Assembly (NCBI RefSeq): GCF_947259555.1
Contig: NZ_CAMYMD010000008.1
Location: 1-64,000, forward strand
DNA: 64,000 bases
From: an uncultured Roseovarius sp.
Lineage (GTDB): Bacteria; Pseudomonadota; Alphaproteobacteria; Rhodobacterales; Rhodobacteraceae
Reading direction: 5' to 3'
How positions within the stretch are numbered: the stretch's first letter is position 1; each line of letters opens with the position of its first letter. Both the position numbers and the translations under genes were made by a program. Below the pieces are notes generated by a model. The model was not told the origin of the DNA and made no database searches. It saw nothing but the letters and a program-made list of their open reading frames with translations. This document shows positions 45,096 to 55,892 of this stretch, piece after piece.

Positions 45096-45239
45096 CCTTT
45101 GCCCGATGGCACGCTGCGCGTCAGTTTCGACGACTGGATGTGGCAGGTGAGCGAGGACCGCGTGCTGAACCGCGCCTATATGGACAAGTACGGCGTCGAG
45201 GTGGGCGAGGTGATCATCTGCTTCGAGAAGCGACACTGA
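45096..45239 (+). pseudogene. C-terminal remnant of a DUF3833-type lipoprotein gene
   Basis: The stretch LRVSFDDWMWQVSEDRVLNR with the following VEVGEVIICFEKR ending matches the C-terminus of DUF3833 proteins, which are normally ~180-residue lipoproteins with a signal peptide. Only about 47 codons remain. The frame before them (RGGFAIGPRGVFHACC) is unrelated, so the 5' two thirds have been deleted. Confidence 0.5.
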
Positions 45240-45323
45240 CAGATCGCCAAGACTACGGGCAAGGGCAGGGCGGGTGACGGATCGAGCGATTGCATATCAG
45301 GCAACCAGACGCGCCCGGTGTGA

Positions 45324-46844
<1,521 letters not shown>

Positions 46845-46940
46845 CAGGTGCGCGCTTGGGCCGCTCAGGCTGACTTGCTCAGCCGAATCGGGTGAGCCCA
46901 TCTTGGCACATCGCATGTGCCGCTCCGTCCGTAGATCTGC

Positions 46941-46963
46941 AACCGGCCATACTGGCCGGTTTT
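46941..46963 (+). terminator. intrinsic terminator after guaB
   Basis: AACCGGCCA, loop TAC, TGGCCGGTT, then TTCCC: a compact GC stem followed by T residues, about 100 bp after the guaB stop. Confidence 0.7.
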
Positions 46964-47054
46964 CCCTTGCACGTGCGCAGGTGCCTCAATAGAAGACGCG
47001 TGATTTTGACCGCCGCGGACGCCTCCGCGGCCCGATGCATATGAGAGGACGAAC

Positions 47055-48386
47055 ATGCAGGTCACCGAGACCCTCAACGAGGGGCTGAAACGCGGCTACA
47101 AGATGATCCTGCCAGCCACCGAGCTGGATGACAAGGTCAATGCCAAGCTGAAAGAGGCCCAGCCCGATATCGAGCTCAAGGGCTTTCGCAAAGGCAAAGT
47201 GCCGCTGCCCCTCCTGAAAAAGCAATTTGGCCAGCGTGTGCTGGGCGAGGCCATGCAGGAAAGCGTCGATGACGCGATGAAGGCGCATTTTGAGGAAAAG
47301 GGCGAGCGCCCGGCGTTTGAGCCTGACGTCAAGATGGCCAATGAGGAATGGAAAGAGGGCGACGACGTCGAGATCGAACTGAGCTACGAAGCTCTGCCCG
47401 ATATCCCGGAAGTTGACCTGAAATCGCTCAAGCTGGAGCGTCTTGTCGCCAAGGCCGATGACGCGTCGGTGGATGAGGCTCTGAACAATCTCGCCGAGAG
47501 CGCACAGGATTTCAAGGATCGCAAGGAGACCGTGAAATCCAAGGATGGCGATCAGGTCGTGATCGACTTTGTCGGCAAGGTCGATGGCGAAGCCTTTGAC
47601 GGTGGCACCGCTGAGGACTATCCGCTCGTACTTGGCTCCAGCAGCTTCATTCCCGGCTTCGAGGAGCAGCTTGTGGGCGTCAAGACCGGGGAGGAAAAGG
47701 CCGTGACCGTTACCTTCCCGGAAGAGTATCAGGCAGAGCATCTGGCGGGCAAGGAAGCGGTCTTTGACTGCACGATCAAGGCCGTGCGCAAGCCCGTTGC
47801 TGCCGCGCTCAACGATGAGCTGGCCCAGAAATACGGAGCCGAGGATCTGAATGCGCTCAAGGAGCAGATCAGGGACCGGCTGGAGCAGGAATACTCAGGC
47901 GCTGCGCGCGCCATCCTCAAGCGTCACGTTCTCGATCAGCTTGACGAGAAAGTGAGCTTTGATCTGCCACCCAGCATGGTCGAGACCGAAGCCAAGCAGA
48001 TCGCACATCAGCTCTGGCACGAGGAAAACCCCGAGGTCGAAGGGCACGATCACCCCGAGATCGAGGTGAGCGAAGAGCACACCAAGCTGGCCGAGCGCCG
48101 CGTGCGCCTCGGGCTGTTGCTGGCCGAGCTTGGACAAAAGGCAGAGGTCGAGGTGTCTGACGCCGAGATGACTCAGGCGGTGATGAACCAGGCGCGTCAG
48201 TATCCCGGACATGAGCGCGAGTTCTTCGAGTTCGTGCAAAAGAACCCGCAGATGCGTCAGCAGCTCCGTGCGCCGATCTTCGAGGACAAGGTCATCGACT
48301 ATGTGGTCGAGCTGGCCGATGTCACCGACAAGGACGTGTCCAAGGAAGAGTTGGAAAAGAGCATCGAGGAGATGAACGACGAGTGA
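47055..48386 (+). CDS. tig: trigger factor (ribosome-associated chaperone)
   Basis: A 443-residue protein. The N-terminal ribosome-binding domain is [16 protein letters not shown] with the signature [17 protein letters not shown] PPIase FKBP-like domain (~155-240: [19 protein letters not shown]) and the long helical C-terminal cradle follow, ending [23 protein letters not shown] precedes the ATG. A strong terminator follows. Confidence 0.96.
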   Translation: MQVTETLNEGLKRGYKMILPATELDDKVNAKLKEAQPDIELKGFRKGKVPLPLLKKQFGQRVLGEAMQESVDDAMKAHFEEKGERPAFEPDVKMANEEWKEGDDVEIELSYEALPDIPEVDLKSLKLERLVAKADDASVDEALNNLAESAQDFKDRKETVKSKDGDQVVIDFVGKVDGEAFDGGTAEDYPLVLGSSSFIPGFEEQLVGVKTGEEKAVTVTFPEEYQAEHLAGKEAVFDCTIKAVRKPVAAALNDELAQKYGAEDLNALKEQIRDRLEQEYSGAARAILKRHVLDQLDEKVSFDLPPSMVETEAKQIAHQLWHEENPEVEGHDHPEIEVSEEHTKLAERRVRLGLLLAELGQKAEVEVSDAEMTQAVMNQARQYPGHEREFFEFVQKNPQMRQQLRAPIFEDKVIDYVVELADVTDKDVSKEELEKSIEEMNDE

Positions 48387-48412
48387 TCGTCGCGATCGTC
48401 ACGTGAAGAATC

Positions 48413-48448
48413 AAGGGCCGCCCCGGGGAGAAGTGGGGCGGCCCTTTT
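48413..48448 (+). terminator. intrinsic terminator after tig
   Basis: GGGCCGCCCC and GGGGCGGCCC form a 10-bp stem, followed by TTTT. It lies 27 bp after the trigger factor stop. Confidence 0.85.
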
Positions 48449-48511
48449 CGTTCTAGCGCAACTGTTGGACGACAGTGCCAATCGCCCAACGGGTTGACGC
48501 ACCTCTGGGGG

Positions 48512-49306
48512 TCAGGCGCGCTGATCCATGCGCGAACGAATCTTGTCCTCAAGCACTTCTTTCAGTCGAAGTGCGGCGAGTTTTTCCTGTTTGGTGGTCG
48601 CAGCTGAAATCTGTTCCTCGCAGTATTTCTCAAGGTCGGATTTCGGCTTTGTCCGGGCCGCGATAGCGGGCAGGGCAAGGGCCTGCTCATCGGAGATGAA
48701 AACCTCGCCCTCGATCCCTCCGTGGGCTCGGATACGGTCCATGCGCTCGTCTGTGCAATCGAGAAGCGCCGCAAGCGCCGGAACCTTACCCATGTCCGCA
48801 ACTTTGCCAACATAGTCATAAGGCGCATTGTCAGACCGCTTGAGCACCCGGTCCATAACCGGGTCGATGACCGTGATGATGTCGGTGATGCCGGATTGCT
48901 GCGCATACTCGAGAGAGCCCAGCATCAGTTCGCATGTGGCGTAGGATAGTGAGTTTGGCCCCTTGCCGCGCCCAAGCCGCTTGGTATCGACACAAAAGCG
49001 CGTGGATTCCCAGATCGTCGCGCTCCGGATCGGCGGCTCGCCATCGAGAATCTCGGAAAATACATCCGACAGCATGTGAGGTCCGGTCGTCTGGAGGGCA
49101 CGGACGCAGGACACAACATGTCCCTCGTCATCAAGGCCGATCACATAAGCCGGGTCGAGATCGTCGAAATGGTCGCGCTCCCGTCCCTTATCCACCGAGA
49201 CATCCCACCCCAATCTACCACCGAAGACTCGCCCTCGGAGCAAGAACATCTCGTCCAGGAGTTTCGGAAATTTATGTTTGTTCAGTGCGTCGATGACCAA
49301 GATCAT
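48512..49306 (-). CDS. LuxI-family N-acyl-homoserine-lactone synthase with C-terminal extension
   Basis: A 264-residue protein. The conserved positions of the family are present: LRGRVF (Arg, Phe), GRLGWDVSV (Trp), ERDHFDDLDPAYV (Asp, Asp), VSCVRAL (Arg) and ATIWESTRF (Glu, Arg). It would make an acyl-HSL signal from SAM and an acyl-ACP or acyl-CoA. Usual length is about 200-220, so the last ~50 residues (LEKYCEEQISAATTKQEKL, highly charged helix) are an addition. It follows a luxR-type gene on the same strand. Confidence 0.92.
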   Translation of the reverse strand: MILVIDALNKHKFPKLLDEMFLLRGRVFGGRLGWDVSVDKGRERDHFDDLDPAYVIGLDDEGHVVSCVRALQTTGPHMLSDVFSEILDGEPPIRSATIWESTRFCVDTKRLGRGKGPNSLSYATCELMLGSLEYAQQSGITDIITVIDPVMDRVLKRSDNAPYDYVGKVADMGKVPALAALLDCTDERMDRIRAHGGIEGEVFISDEQALALPAIAARTKPKSDLEKYCEEQISAATTKQEKLAALRLKEVLEDKIRSRMDQRA

Positions 49307-49485
49307 TGGAGTTCCCCATGTCTGCGTGAGTGATGTGTTGTAGAGTGAGTGCTCTCTACCTACCGACTCTAGACAAACGCCGCACGGGCGCTATTGGGGA
49401 AAACCCGTAGTTGAATTTCTTGTTACATTTTCGTGATCTTGGTGGTGGCCTTACAGTCAGCCAAGACGACCAGATGGGCCACAGA
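49307..49485 (-). promoter_or_regulatory. luxR-luxI intergenic control region
   Basis: About 180 bp between the luxR-type stop and the luxI-type start. TAGAGT (49341-49346) and ACTCTA (49366-49371) form 6-bp inverted arms with a 19-bp spacer just upstream of luxI. No canonical 20-bp lux box was recognised, so a binding role is tentative. Confidence 0.3.
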
Positions 49486-50217
49486 TTATCCGGGATAAAT
49501 CAATCCCATGGAGATGGCCCGACCCACCGCCTGCGCCGTGGTGAGCGCATAGAGCTTGTGTCTTGCCGACCTCAAATGCACCTCTACGGTGCGGTTTGAG
49601 ATACTCAGAATATCGGCAATATCTTGCTGGGATTTACCGGCCGAGGTCCATTGCAAGGCCTCAAGCTCTCTGTGAGACAGGGTTGGCGTGCGCAGCAGAT
49701 TCGACAGGTTATCGGACCGGATGACCATGTCATGAACATGCACGGCAACCGATTGCAGACCGACCAGAACCTCGCCCTTGAGCTTGTTCCACTCTTTCTG
49801 CGACAGGCTGCTGGTGACGCTCAGGCCACCGACATCGCCATAAGGGCCCCGCACGGGTATTGTCAGCCCCTGATCCCGAATTCCAAAATCGCGGGCGTCG
49901 TCAAACACCATCAGAAAGTTGCTGTCCCGGTCAAGTCTTGCCCAATCTACCGGCGCAATGCTGCGACGCGCCTTGTGAAGCGTCGGGTCAATCTTGTGAT
50001 ACCCTTGGCTGGCATAATGTGCTTTCCAGTCGTCATTATACGTGACATGGCCAAAAATCGAGCCATTGACCGGGTTCATCCCGGCATAGGCGATATCATC
50101 GACCCCAAATCTATCACGCACGTTGAACAGGAAGCGCGAGAAATCATCCGACGCTTCGGGCAGATCCTCGAGGTCGAATAGATCGTGCTGGCCGAAGATG
50201 CTTGGGAGGTTATCCAT
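49486..50217 (-). CDS. LuxR-family quorum-sensing regulator
   Basis: A 243-residue regulator starting MDNLPSIFGQHDLF (ATG 50217; a longer TTG start at 50277 is less likely). The N-terminal autoinducer-binding domain contains YASQGYHKIDPTLHKARRS and FGIRDQGLTIPVRGPYGD with the usual Trp/Tyr/Asp ligand residues. The C-terminal HTH is LSHRELEALQWTSAGKSQQD then NRTVEVHLRSARHKL. It probably binds the product of the downstream synthase. Confidence 0.92.
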   Translation of the reverse strand: MDNLPSIFGQHDLFDLEDLPEASDDFSRFLFNVRDRFGVDDIAYAGMNPVNGSIFGHVTYNDDWKAHYASQGYHKIDPTLHKARRSIAPVDWARLDRDSNFLMVFDDARDFGIRDQGLTIPVRGPYGDVGGLSVTSSLSQKEWNKLKGEVLVGLQSVAVHVHDMVIRSDNLSNLLRTPTLSHRELEALQWTSAGKSQQDIADILSISNRTVEVHLRSARHKLYALTTAQAVGRAISMGLIYPG

Positions 50218-50356
50218 ATCGCGGGCAGATCCGAGTGCTAGGTTTGGGTGACTGGAGACTGACCCCTCACGGAACAAAAATAAACCGAACAGACGCTATA
50301 CTGATTAAACTGACACCCGTTATCAATGGTATCACTATACATATATCGTTTAACAT

Positions 50357-50421
50357 CGACAGAGATGATCTGTCGACCACATTGACAAAAGAGAATGCCG
50401 CACAGCAAGCTGTGCGGCATT
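50357..50421 (-). terminator. terminator hairpins between luxR and the ribosomal-protein operon
   Basis: AATGCCGCACAG, loop CAAG, CTGTGCGGCATT (50394-50421) is a 12-bp perfect stem; on the minus strand it is followed by CTCTTTTG. A second short stem (CGACAGA at 50357, TCTGTCG at 50369) lies next to it. It ends the rpsF-rpsR-rplI message. Confidence 0.75.
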
Positions 50422-50443
50422 TTTCGCGATACAATTGGCCGAT

Positions 50444-51064
50444 TCAGGCTTTATTGTCGCCATCGTCGATTGCATCCGAACCGCCAGGCAGGTCGTCATC
50501 GTCCGACGCGGCGGCGCCAATATCGTCAAAGAGCTCGGCGATCTCGAAGTCAGCAGCCTGTTCGGCCTCAGCCGCGGCGTCCTGAATGCTCTTGCCGGAG
50601 GCTTGGATCGCTGCTTCTTCGTTGGACCGTGCCACGTTGAGCTGGATCGTTGCCTCAACCTCAGGGTGCAGCGTCACGATCACGTCATGCAGGCCAAGGT
50701 CCTTGATCGGACGGGTCAGGGCGACCTGTTTGCGATCAAGCGTAAAGCCATTCTCGGTGGCCGCGTCGGACGCGTCGCGGGTGCTGACCGAGCCATAGAG
50801 AGCCCCGCTGTCAGAGGCTTGGCGAATCACGATGAACTGCTGTCCGTTGAGGCTGTCTGCCATCGCTTCGGCTTCTTTGCGGGTCTCGAGGTTCTGTGCT
50901 TCCAGCTGCGCCTTGCGCGCCTCGAAATCGGCAATGTTCTTTTCCGAGGCCGACAGCGCCTTGCCCTGCGGCAAAAGATAGTTGCGCGCGAAGCCGGCTT
51001 TTACGTCGACAACTTCGCCCATCTGGCCAAGTTTGGACACGCGCTCAAGAAGGATAACTTGCAT
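50444..51064 (-). CDS. rplI: 50S ribosomal protein L9
   Basis: A 206-residue L9. The N-terminal globular domain is [19 protein letters not shown] with [16 protein letters not shown], followed by the long linker helix and the C-terminal domain ([13 protein letters not shown]). The acidic ~45-residue tail after ~155 is an alphaproteobacterial extension. It is third in the rpsF-rpsR-rplI operon. Confidence 0.96.
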   Translation of the reverse strand: MQVILLERVSKLGQMGEVVDVKAGFARNYLLPQGKALSASEKNIADFEARKAQLEAQNLETRKEAEAMADSLNGQQFIVIRQASDSGALYGSVSTRDASDAATENGFTLDRKQVALTRPIKDLGLHDVIVTLHPEVEATIQLNVARSNEEAAIQASGKSIQDAAAEAEQAADFEIAELFDDIGAAASDDDDLPGGSDAIDDGDNKA

Positions 51065-51075
51065 CTCAATTCTCC

Positions 51076-51303
51076 TTATTTCACGGCGTAGGGCAGCAGG
51101 GCGAGAAAGCGGGCGCGTTTGATGGCGCGCGACAACTCACGCTGCTTCTTGGCGGATACGGCGGTGATGCGCGAGGGCACGATCTTGCCGCGTTCGGAAA
51201 TGTAGCGTTGCAGCAGACGCGTGTCCTTGTAGTCGATCTTGGGTGCGTTATCACCCGAGAAGGGGCAGACCTTGCGGCGACGGAAAAACGGTTTTGTAGC
51301 CAT
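51076..51303 (-). CDS. rpsR: 30S ribosomal protein S18
   Basis: Seventy-five residues, normal length. It has the [21 protein letters not shown] start and [22 protein letters not shown] end of the family. It binds S6 on the small subunit and lies between rpsF and rplI. Confidence 0.97.
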   Translation of the reverse strand: MATKPFFRRRKVCPFSGDNAPKIDYKDTRLLQRYISERGKIVPSRITAVSAKKQRELSRAIKRARFLALLPYAVK

Positions 51304-51332
51304 GGTTTATGTTCCTTTCTTCAGGTGATGGT

Positions 51333-51686
51333 TCAGCGACGCTCGCGGCGCTCGCCGCGTTCTTCACGCTTCTGCATCTGAACAGAGGGACCCTCTGCGT
51401 GCTCGTCGACCTTGATGGTCAACACGCGCATCACGTCGTCATGCAGTCGCATCAGACGCTCCATCTCCTGGACCGCGCTCGACGGCGCGTCGGTCTTGAG
51501 AAAGGCATAGTGGCCTTTACGGTTCTTGTTGATCTTGTAGGCCATTGTCTTGACGCCCCAGTACTCGTGTTCCACGAGTTTGCCGCCGTTGTCCGACAGC
51601 ACGGTGCCAAAATGTTCGATTAGGCCCTCGGCTTGCGCGTTGGACAGGTCCTGACGCGCGATCATCACATGCTCATAAAGCGGCAT
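51333..51686 (-). CDS. rpsF: 30S ribosomal protein S6
   Basis: A 117-residue protein starting MPLYEHVMIARQDLSN behind GTGGAG, with EHEYWGVKTMAYKINKNRKG, typical of S6. The Arg/Glu-rich tail (KREERGERRERR) is longer than in E. coli before modification. First gene of the operon. The open frame reaches 51821 but the family start is 51686. Confidence 0.97.
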   Translation of the reverse strand: MPLYEHVMIARQDLSNAQAEGLIEHFGTVLSDNGGKLVEHEYWGVKTMAYKINKNRKGHYAFLKTDAPSSAVQEMERLMRLHDDVMRVLTIKVDEHAEGPSVQMQKREERGERRERR

Positions 51687-51918
51687 GTCTGCTCCACTTC
51701 TATCAAGGCGCATTTCATAGGAGGGCATATATTCTTTCGCGGCCCATCCACGAGAGTCTGCGCGGTTCATAACGATTGCGAAAGATTGGGCGCGTATACC
51801 TCTCGTCGCCGGTTGACGCAAGGCGATTTGAACCGGCCCGCAGAATGCCTCGAGCCTGCCTCATTCCCGGCGTTTTCGAGTGAAAGATTGTATCGAGTAA
51901 CCGGAAGGGATGAGACAG

Positions 51919-52428
51919 ATGGTGGCCTTGCCTGACTTTGAGCGTGAATTCACTCATGCGCCTTACGATTTCCATGATACGTCGATGCAGCCAGAGGTGG
52001 ATCCTCGGGGGTTTGATATCGGTCGGGCCATTCTCGTACTCTGTGGCAGTGCTCTGGTCTTTTCCTCTGCCGGTCTCTGGCTGGTCTCGGCTGATGGTAC
52101 GGACGCGCCGATGATGATGATAAAGCTCCTTTTCTCGGTCACTTTTCTGTTCAGTGGCCTCCTTTGCCTGAGCCGGGTGCGGACCGAAGAGCAAGAGCCG
52201 GAAATTCGGGTCGATGTCCTGAACCGGAAGCTGCATGTGATCGAGCCTGCCTGTGGTGCGCGGACGGCGCGCGCTGTTGTGCATGACATCGATTCGCTCT
52301 CCGAGCTGGCGATGCGGGATCGGGTATTGACGGCGCGCGATGCGTCCGGGCGTCAGGTCGTCGCCATGAAGGTCGAGGATCGCGCCACGGCGCGCGCGCT
52401 GTGCCGTGCCCTCGCGTTCCCCAGGTAG
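51919..52428 (+). CDS. hypothetical two-helix membrane protein
   Basis: A 169-residue protein. ATG 51919 lies 10 nt after GGAAGG; ATG 51910 would be too close. Two membrane helices (ILVLCGSALVFSSAGLWLV and MMMIKLLFSVTFLFSGLLCL) precede a soluble domain (EIRVDVLNRKLHVIEPA, then LSELAMRDRVLTARDASG) that looks like a small beta-rich sensor. Probably envelope-associated. Function unknown. Confidence 0.6.
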   Translation: MVALPDFEREFTHAPYDFHDTSMQPEVDPRGFDIGRAILVLCGSALVFSSAGLWLVSADGTDAPMMMIKLLFSVTFLFSGLLCLSRVRTEEQEPEIRVDVLNRKLHVIEPACGARTARAVVHDIDSLSELAMRDRVLTARDASGRQVVAMKVEDRATARALCRALAFPR

Positions 52429-52549
52429 AACGCGGTTGGCAGCTGTTCGCCAATCCACAGAGGTTGTTTGAAACTGCAGGATTGCACTTTGGAGCCGACG
52501 GACCATTTTTAGCGCAGACAGTCGCTTTTCAATCATCCGGAGGTTCCAA

Positions 52550-53125
52550 ATGAAAAAGACATTGCTCGCATCGGCGCTTGCCCTTGCCGCGACCGGCGCA
52601 GTTGCCGCACCCGAGACATACGAGCTTGATCCAAGTCACAGTCAGGTTCTGTTTTCCTACAACCACCTCGGATTTTCGACCACCCACGGCATGTTTTCTG
52701 GTTTCGAGGGTGAAATCATGTTCGATGCCGAAGATCCTGCCAATTCTTCGGTCGACGTGTCGATGCCGGTGATGTCGATGTTCACAGGCTGGGAAAAGCG
52801 CGAAGAGCATTTCATGTCGGATGACTTTTTTGGGGCAAGCGAAGGCGACATGGTCAGCTTCACATCAACGGCCATCGAGGTGACGGGCGACAATACCGCA
52901 TTGATCACTGGGGACCTGAGCATGAATGGCGTAACGAAATCGGTCGTTTTGGACACCACGCTCAATCAAAAGGCCGAGGCGCATCCTATGAATAATCGGC
53001 CTTGGCTGGGCTTTGACGCAACGACAACGCTCTTGCGGTCGGATTTCGGTGTCGACAAGTTTGCGCCATATGTCAGCGACGAGGTTGAGGTGCAGATTTC
53101 GATCGAGGCTGGTCAGCCTGAATAA
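52550..53125 (+). CDS. YceI-family periplasmic lipid-binding protein
   Basis: A 191-residue secreted protein with a clear signal peptide (MKKTLLASALALAATGAVAA). The lipocalin-like beta barrel follows, with ELDPSHSQVLFSYNHLGFST, SMPVMSMFTGWEKREEHF and FDATTTLLRSDFGVDKF. Members bind isoprenoids or long lipids. Followed by a terminator. Confidence 0.93.
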   Translation: MKKTLLASALALAATGAVAAPETYELDPSHSQVLFSYNHLGFSTTHGMFSGFEGEIMFDAEDPANSSVDVSMPVMSMFTGWEKREEHFMSDDFFGASEGDMVSFTSTAIEVTGDNTALITGDLSMNGVTKSVVLDTTLNQKAEAHPMNNRPWLGFDATTTLLRSDFGVDKFAPYVSDEVEVQISIEAGQPE

Positions 53126-53162
53126 ATCCAAGCCTGAATAAACCGCCGATTCTCACGGGAAT

Positions 53163-53191
53163 AGGCCGTTCGCAAAGTCTGCGGACGGCCT
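53163..53191 (+). terminator. intrinsic terminator after the YceI gene
   Basis: AGGCCGTTCGCA pairs with TGCGGACGGCCT, followed by TTCTTTT. It separates the YceI gene from the convergent aminotransferase gene. Confidence 0.75.
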
Positions 53192-53207
53192 TTCTTTTGT
53201 GACGGCT

Positions 53208-54416
53208 TCAGGTGCCGTAGGCGCGCTGAGGTCCCATGACATCGTCGGCCGCCAGTAACAGGGCGTCGGCGATCGCATCGAGATCGGGGCGTGTCAGACG
53301 GGCGGGCAGGCGGGCATCGCAGGCGCGCATCAGCATGGCGCGGGTCTGCGGCAGATCAGGTGTGTCGCCCGGCAGGAATTGCCAGTTCCAGAAGGCGCGG
53401 GCATTGTCGGCGCTGAGGCCAAAGACCTGCACCTTGATGCCACGCGCCGCTGCCGCCGCGGCAAAAGCGCGGGTGTCCTCGTCGCTCAGCCCCACAAGGT
53501 TGAACTGAATGGAATCCGGCGCGCGCTCTTCCGGCCCGAGCTTTTCAGGCACCGACAGCCACGGCGAGGTATTGAGCTGCGCCGCAACGTAATCGTGATT
53601 GGCCCGCCCGTCGCGCACCCGGCGCGCCACCTCGGGCAGTTGCGGGCGGATGATCGCCGCCGAGAGGTTGTTCAGGCGCAGATTGTAGAGTGGCAGGCGG
53701 TTCTGCCAACGGGCGAACGCGGCCTCGATCTCGGGGTCGGGCGCACTCAGGTGTTTGGCCCAGTTGTGCTCGTACGCGCCTGACATGATGACCGCCCGGG
53801 CAATGAGATCGGCATCGTCGCTGACCATGATCCCGCCTTCGCCCGCATTCACCAGTTTGTAGGATTGAAAGCTGAAACAGCCGACGCGCCCGATGGTGCC
53901 GATGTTGCGGCCGCCCCACGTGGTGCCGAGCGAATGCGCCGCATCCTCGATCACCGGCACGCCGCGCGCGTCGCACAGCGTCATGATCCGGTCCATGTCG
54001 GAGGTGTGGCCGCGCATGTGGCTGATGATGACGGCCTGCACATCGTCCAGCCGCGCCTCGAAATCGGCCATGTCGATGCGGTAATTCTCGCCCACCTCGC
54101 AGAGCACCGGCACGCAATCGGCATGCACCACCGAAGAGGGCACGGCTGCGAAGGTAAAGCCGGGGATCAGCACGCGCGCGTCGCGCGGCAGGTCGAGCGC
54201 CTTGAGCGAGAGAAACAGTGCCGCCGAGCAGGACGAGACCGCGAGCGCGTATTTCGACCCCAGAAGCTCTGCAAACTCCCGTTCCAGGAGCGTCACCGGC
54301 GCGTTTTCCGGTGCGGTGTAGCGAAACAGATCGCCCGATTGCAGCATCCGGTCGATTTCCGCACGGGCGGCTTCGGGGATGGGTTCCGCGTCATAGACAT
54401 TGGGTGCGCGTGTCAT
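53208..54416 (-). CDS. DegT/DnrJ/EryC1/StrS-family aminotransferase
   Basis: A 402-residue PLP enzyme of the sugar-aminotransferase family. Landmarks are YALAVSSCSAALFLSLKAL, VLIPGFTFAAVPSSV, VIEDAAHSLG and FSFQSYKLVNAGEGG with the Schiff-base Lys. It may aminate a keto-sugar nucleotide or related substrate. No sugar-nucleotide genes lie next to it, so the pathway is unclear. The leftward transcript starts after the terminator at 54486. Confidence 0.9.
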   Translation of the reverse strand: MTRAPNVYDAEPIPEAARAEIDRMLQSGDLFRYTAPENAPVTLLEREFAELLGSKYALAVSSCSAALFLSLKALDLPRDARVLIPGFTFAAVPSSVVHADCVPVLCEVGENYRIDMADFEARLDDVQAVIISHMRGHTSDMDRIMTLCDARGVPVIEDAAHSLGTTWGGRNIGTIGRVGCFSFQSYKLVNAGEGGIMVSDDADLIARAVIMSGAYEHNWAKHLSAPDPEIEAAFARWQNRLPLYNLRLNNLSAAIIRPQLPEVARRVRDGRANHDYVAAQLNTSPWLSVPEKLGPEERAPDSIQFNLVGLSDEDTRAFAAAAAARGIKVQVFGLSADNARAFWNWQFLPGDTPDLPQTRAMLMRACDARLPARLTRPDLDAIADALLLAADDVMGPQRAYGT

Positions 54417-54485
54417 GTTTTCGGATTTCCTGAATATAGCCTTCGGTTTTCCGGAACATATAGGCCCGAATTGTGACAGTTTGTC

Positions 54486-54514
54486 AAAGAAAACCCCGCC
54501 CGATTGGGGCAGGG
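54486..54514 (-). terminator. intrinsic terminator of the glutamylpolyamine operon
   Basis: On the minus strand CCCTGCCC, loop CAATC, GGGCGGGG, then TTTTCTTT. It lies about 30 bp after the PuuB-like stop. Confidence 0.7.
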
Positions 54515-54542
54515 TGCGTTTTTTAGCCGAAGCGATGGCGGA

Positions 54543-55847
54543 TCAGAAGCCGAGCCGGTCGCGCATGGAAAACCATGTCATCGCCAAGGCCAGAAGCGGG
54601 GTGCGCAGGGCACTGCCGCCGGGAAAGGCCGGGGCAGGCACGCGCGACAGGGTCTCGAACCCCGCCGCCTCGCCGCGCACCGCATCGGCCATGAGCTTGC
54701 CCGCATGGGTCGCGGTGCCCACGCCATGCCCCGAATAGCCCGAGGCCGAGAGCATGTTGGGCGCAAGCCGCGCGAGATAGGGCATGCGTTTCATGGTGAT
54801 CGCCAGCGTGCCGCCCCAGGCATAGTCAATGCGCGCGTCGCGCAGGTGGGGAAAGATCTCCAGCATCGGCTTGCGCACAAGCGCCGCGATATCGCGTGGA
54901 AAGCGGTAGCCATAGCTCTCGCCGCCGCCGAACAGCAGGCGCTTGTCATGGCTGAGGCGAAAGTAATTCACCACGAACTTGCTATCGGCCACGGCCACGT
55001 CACGGGCCAGCACGCGGGCGGCCGCGTCGCCCAGGGGCTCGGTTGCGGCGATGAAATTGTTGATCGGCATGACGCGGGCGGCGACCTTGCGGTCAAGCCC
55101 GCCGAGATAGCCGTTGCAGGCGAGGATCACGTGATCGGCGCGGGCGGCGCCGGCATCGGTGGCCACGCGGGCCGGGGTGCCGCGCGTGATGTGATGCACC
55201 GCCGACCCCTCAAAGATCCGCACGCCCGCCGCCTGCGCCGCGCGGGCAAGACCGAGCGCATAGGCCAGTGGGTGCAGATGGCCCGCGCCCATATCGAGCG
55301 TGCCGCCGCTGTAGGCAGGCGAGGGGCAGAGCGTCTGCATCGCATCAGCATCGAGTTTCTCAAGCTGATCATAGCCATAGCGCGCGGCCAAATGATCGGC
55401 ATAGGCATGCTCTGCCGCCGTCTCGCGGGTCGAGAAACAGGCATGCGCCACGCCGGGTTTCAGGTGACAGTCGATACCGTGCCGCGCCACCAGCGACTTG
55501 ACCAGCGTCTTGGCCTCCTCGGCCAGATCCCACAGCTTCGACGCATCCTCCGGCCCCACCAGCCGCTCCAGCGCGGTCTGCTCCATCCGCTGCCCGCTGC
55601 CCAGTTGCCCGCCATTGCGCCCCGAGGCGCCAAAGCCCACGCGCTGCGCCTCGAGCAGGACCACGTCGAGCCCCGCTTCGGCCAGATGTAGCGCCGCCGA
55701 GAGGCCGGTATAGCCCGCCCCCACCACGCAGACATCCGCCCGCACCTCGCCGCGCAGGGGCGCGAAGGGGCCGAGCGGTGCCGTTGTCGCGGCATACCAG
55801 CTGGGTGGATATTCACCGCGCCGGTCATTGGCATAGAGCAGGTTCAT
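54543..55847 (-). CDS. FAD-dependent oxidoreductase (PuuB-like gamma-glutamylputrescine oxidase)
   Basis: A 434-residue DAO-family flavoprotein. FAD motif is VCVVGAGYTGLSAALHLAE, with VGFGASGRNGGQLGSGQRME, the region covering the PuuB/OrdL family, and YSGHGVGTATHAGKLMADA. It would oxidise gamma-glutamylputrescine (or another glutamylated amine) to the aldehyde. It is last in an operon with two ligases and an amidotransferase, which supports the assignment. Substrate identity is inferred. Confidence 0.88.
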   Translation of the reverse strand: MNLLYANDRRGEYPPSWYAATTAPLGPFAPLRGEVRADVCVVGAGYTGLSAALHLAEAGLDVVLLEAQRVGFGASGRNGGQLGSGQRMEQTALERLVGPEDASKLWDLAEEAKTLVKSLVARHGIDCHLKPGVAHACFSTRETAAEHAYADHLAARYGYDQLEKLDADAMQTLCPSPAYSGGTLDMGAGHLHPLAYALGLARAAQAAGVRIFEGSAVHHITRGTPARVATDAGAARADHVILACNGYLGGLDRKVAARVMPINNFIAATEPLGDAAARVLARDVAVADSKFVVNYFRLSHDKRLLFGGGESYGYRFPRDIAALVRKPMLEIFPHLRDARIDYAWGGTLAITMKRMPYLARLAPNMLSASGYSGHGVGTATHAGKLMADAVRGEAAGFETLSRVPAPAFPGGSALRTPLLALAMTWFSMRDRLGF

Positions 55848-55892
55848 GGTTTCTTCTTGGTCAAGATACCCAGATCGGACGGCCGCAGCCGA

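Noticed and set aside
44361-45236. 291-codon frame opposite the symporter
   Set aside because: Extremely His/Arg/Gln-rich translation typical of the antisense of a membrane-protein gene.
49307-49485. Canonical lux box
   Set aside because: Only a 6-bp inverted pair with a 19-bp spacer was found; it does not fit the usual 18-20 bp lux-box dyad.
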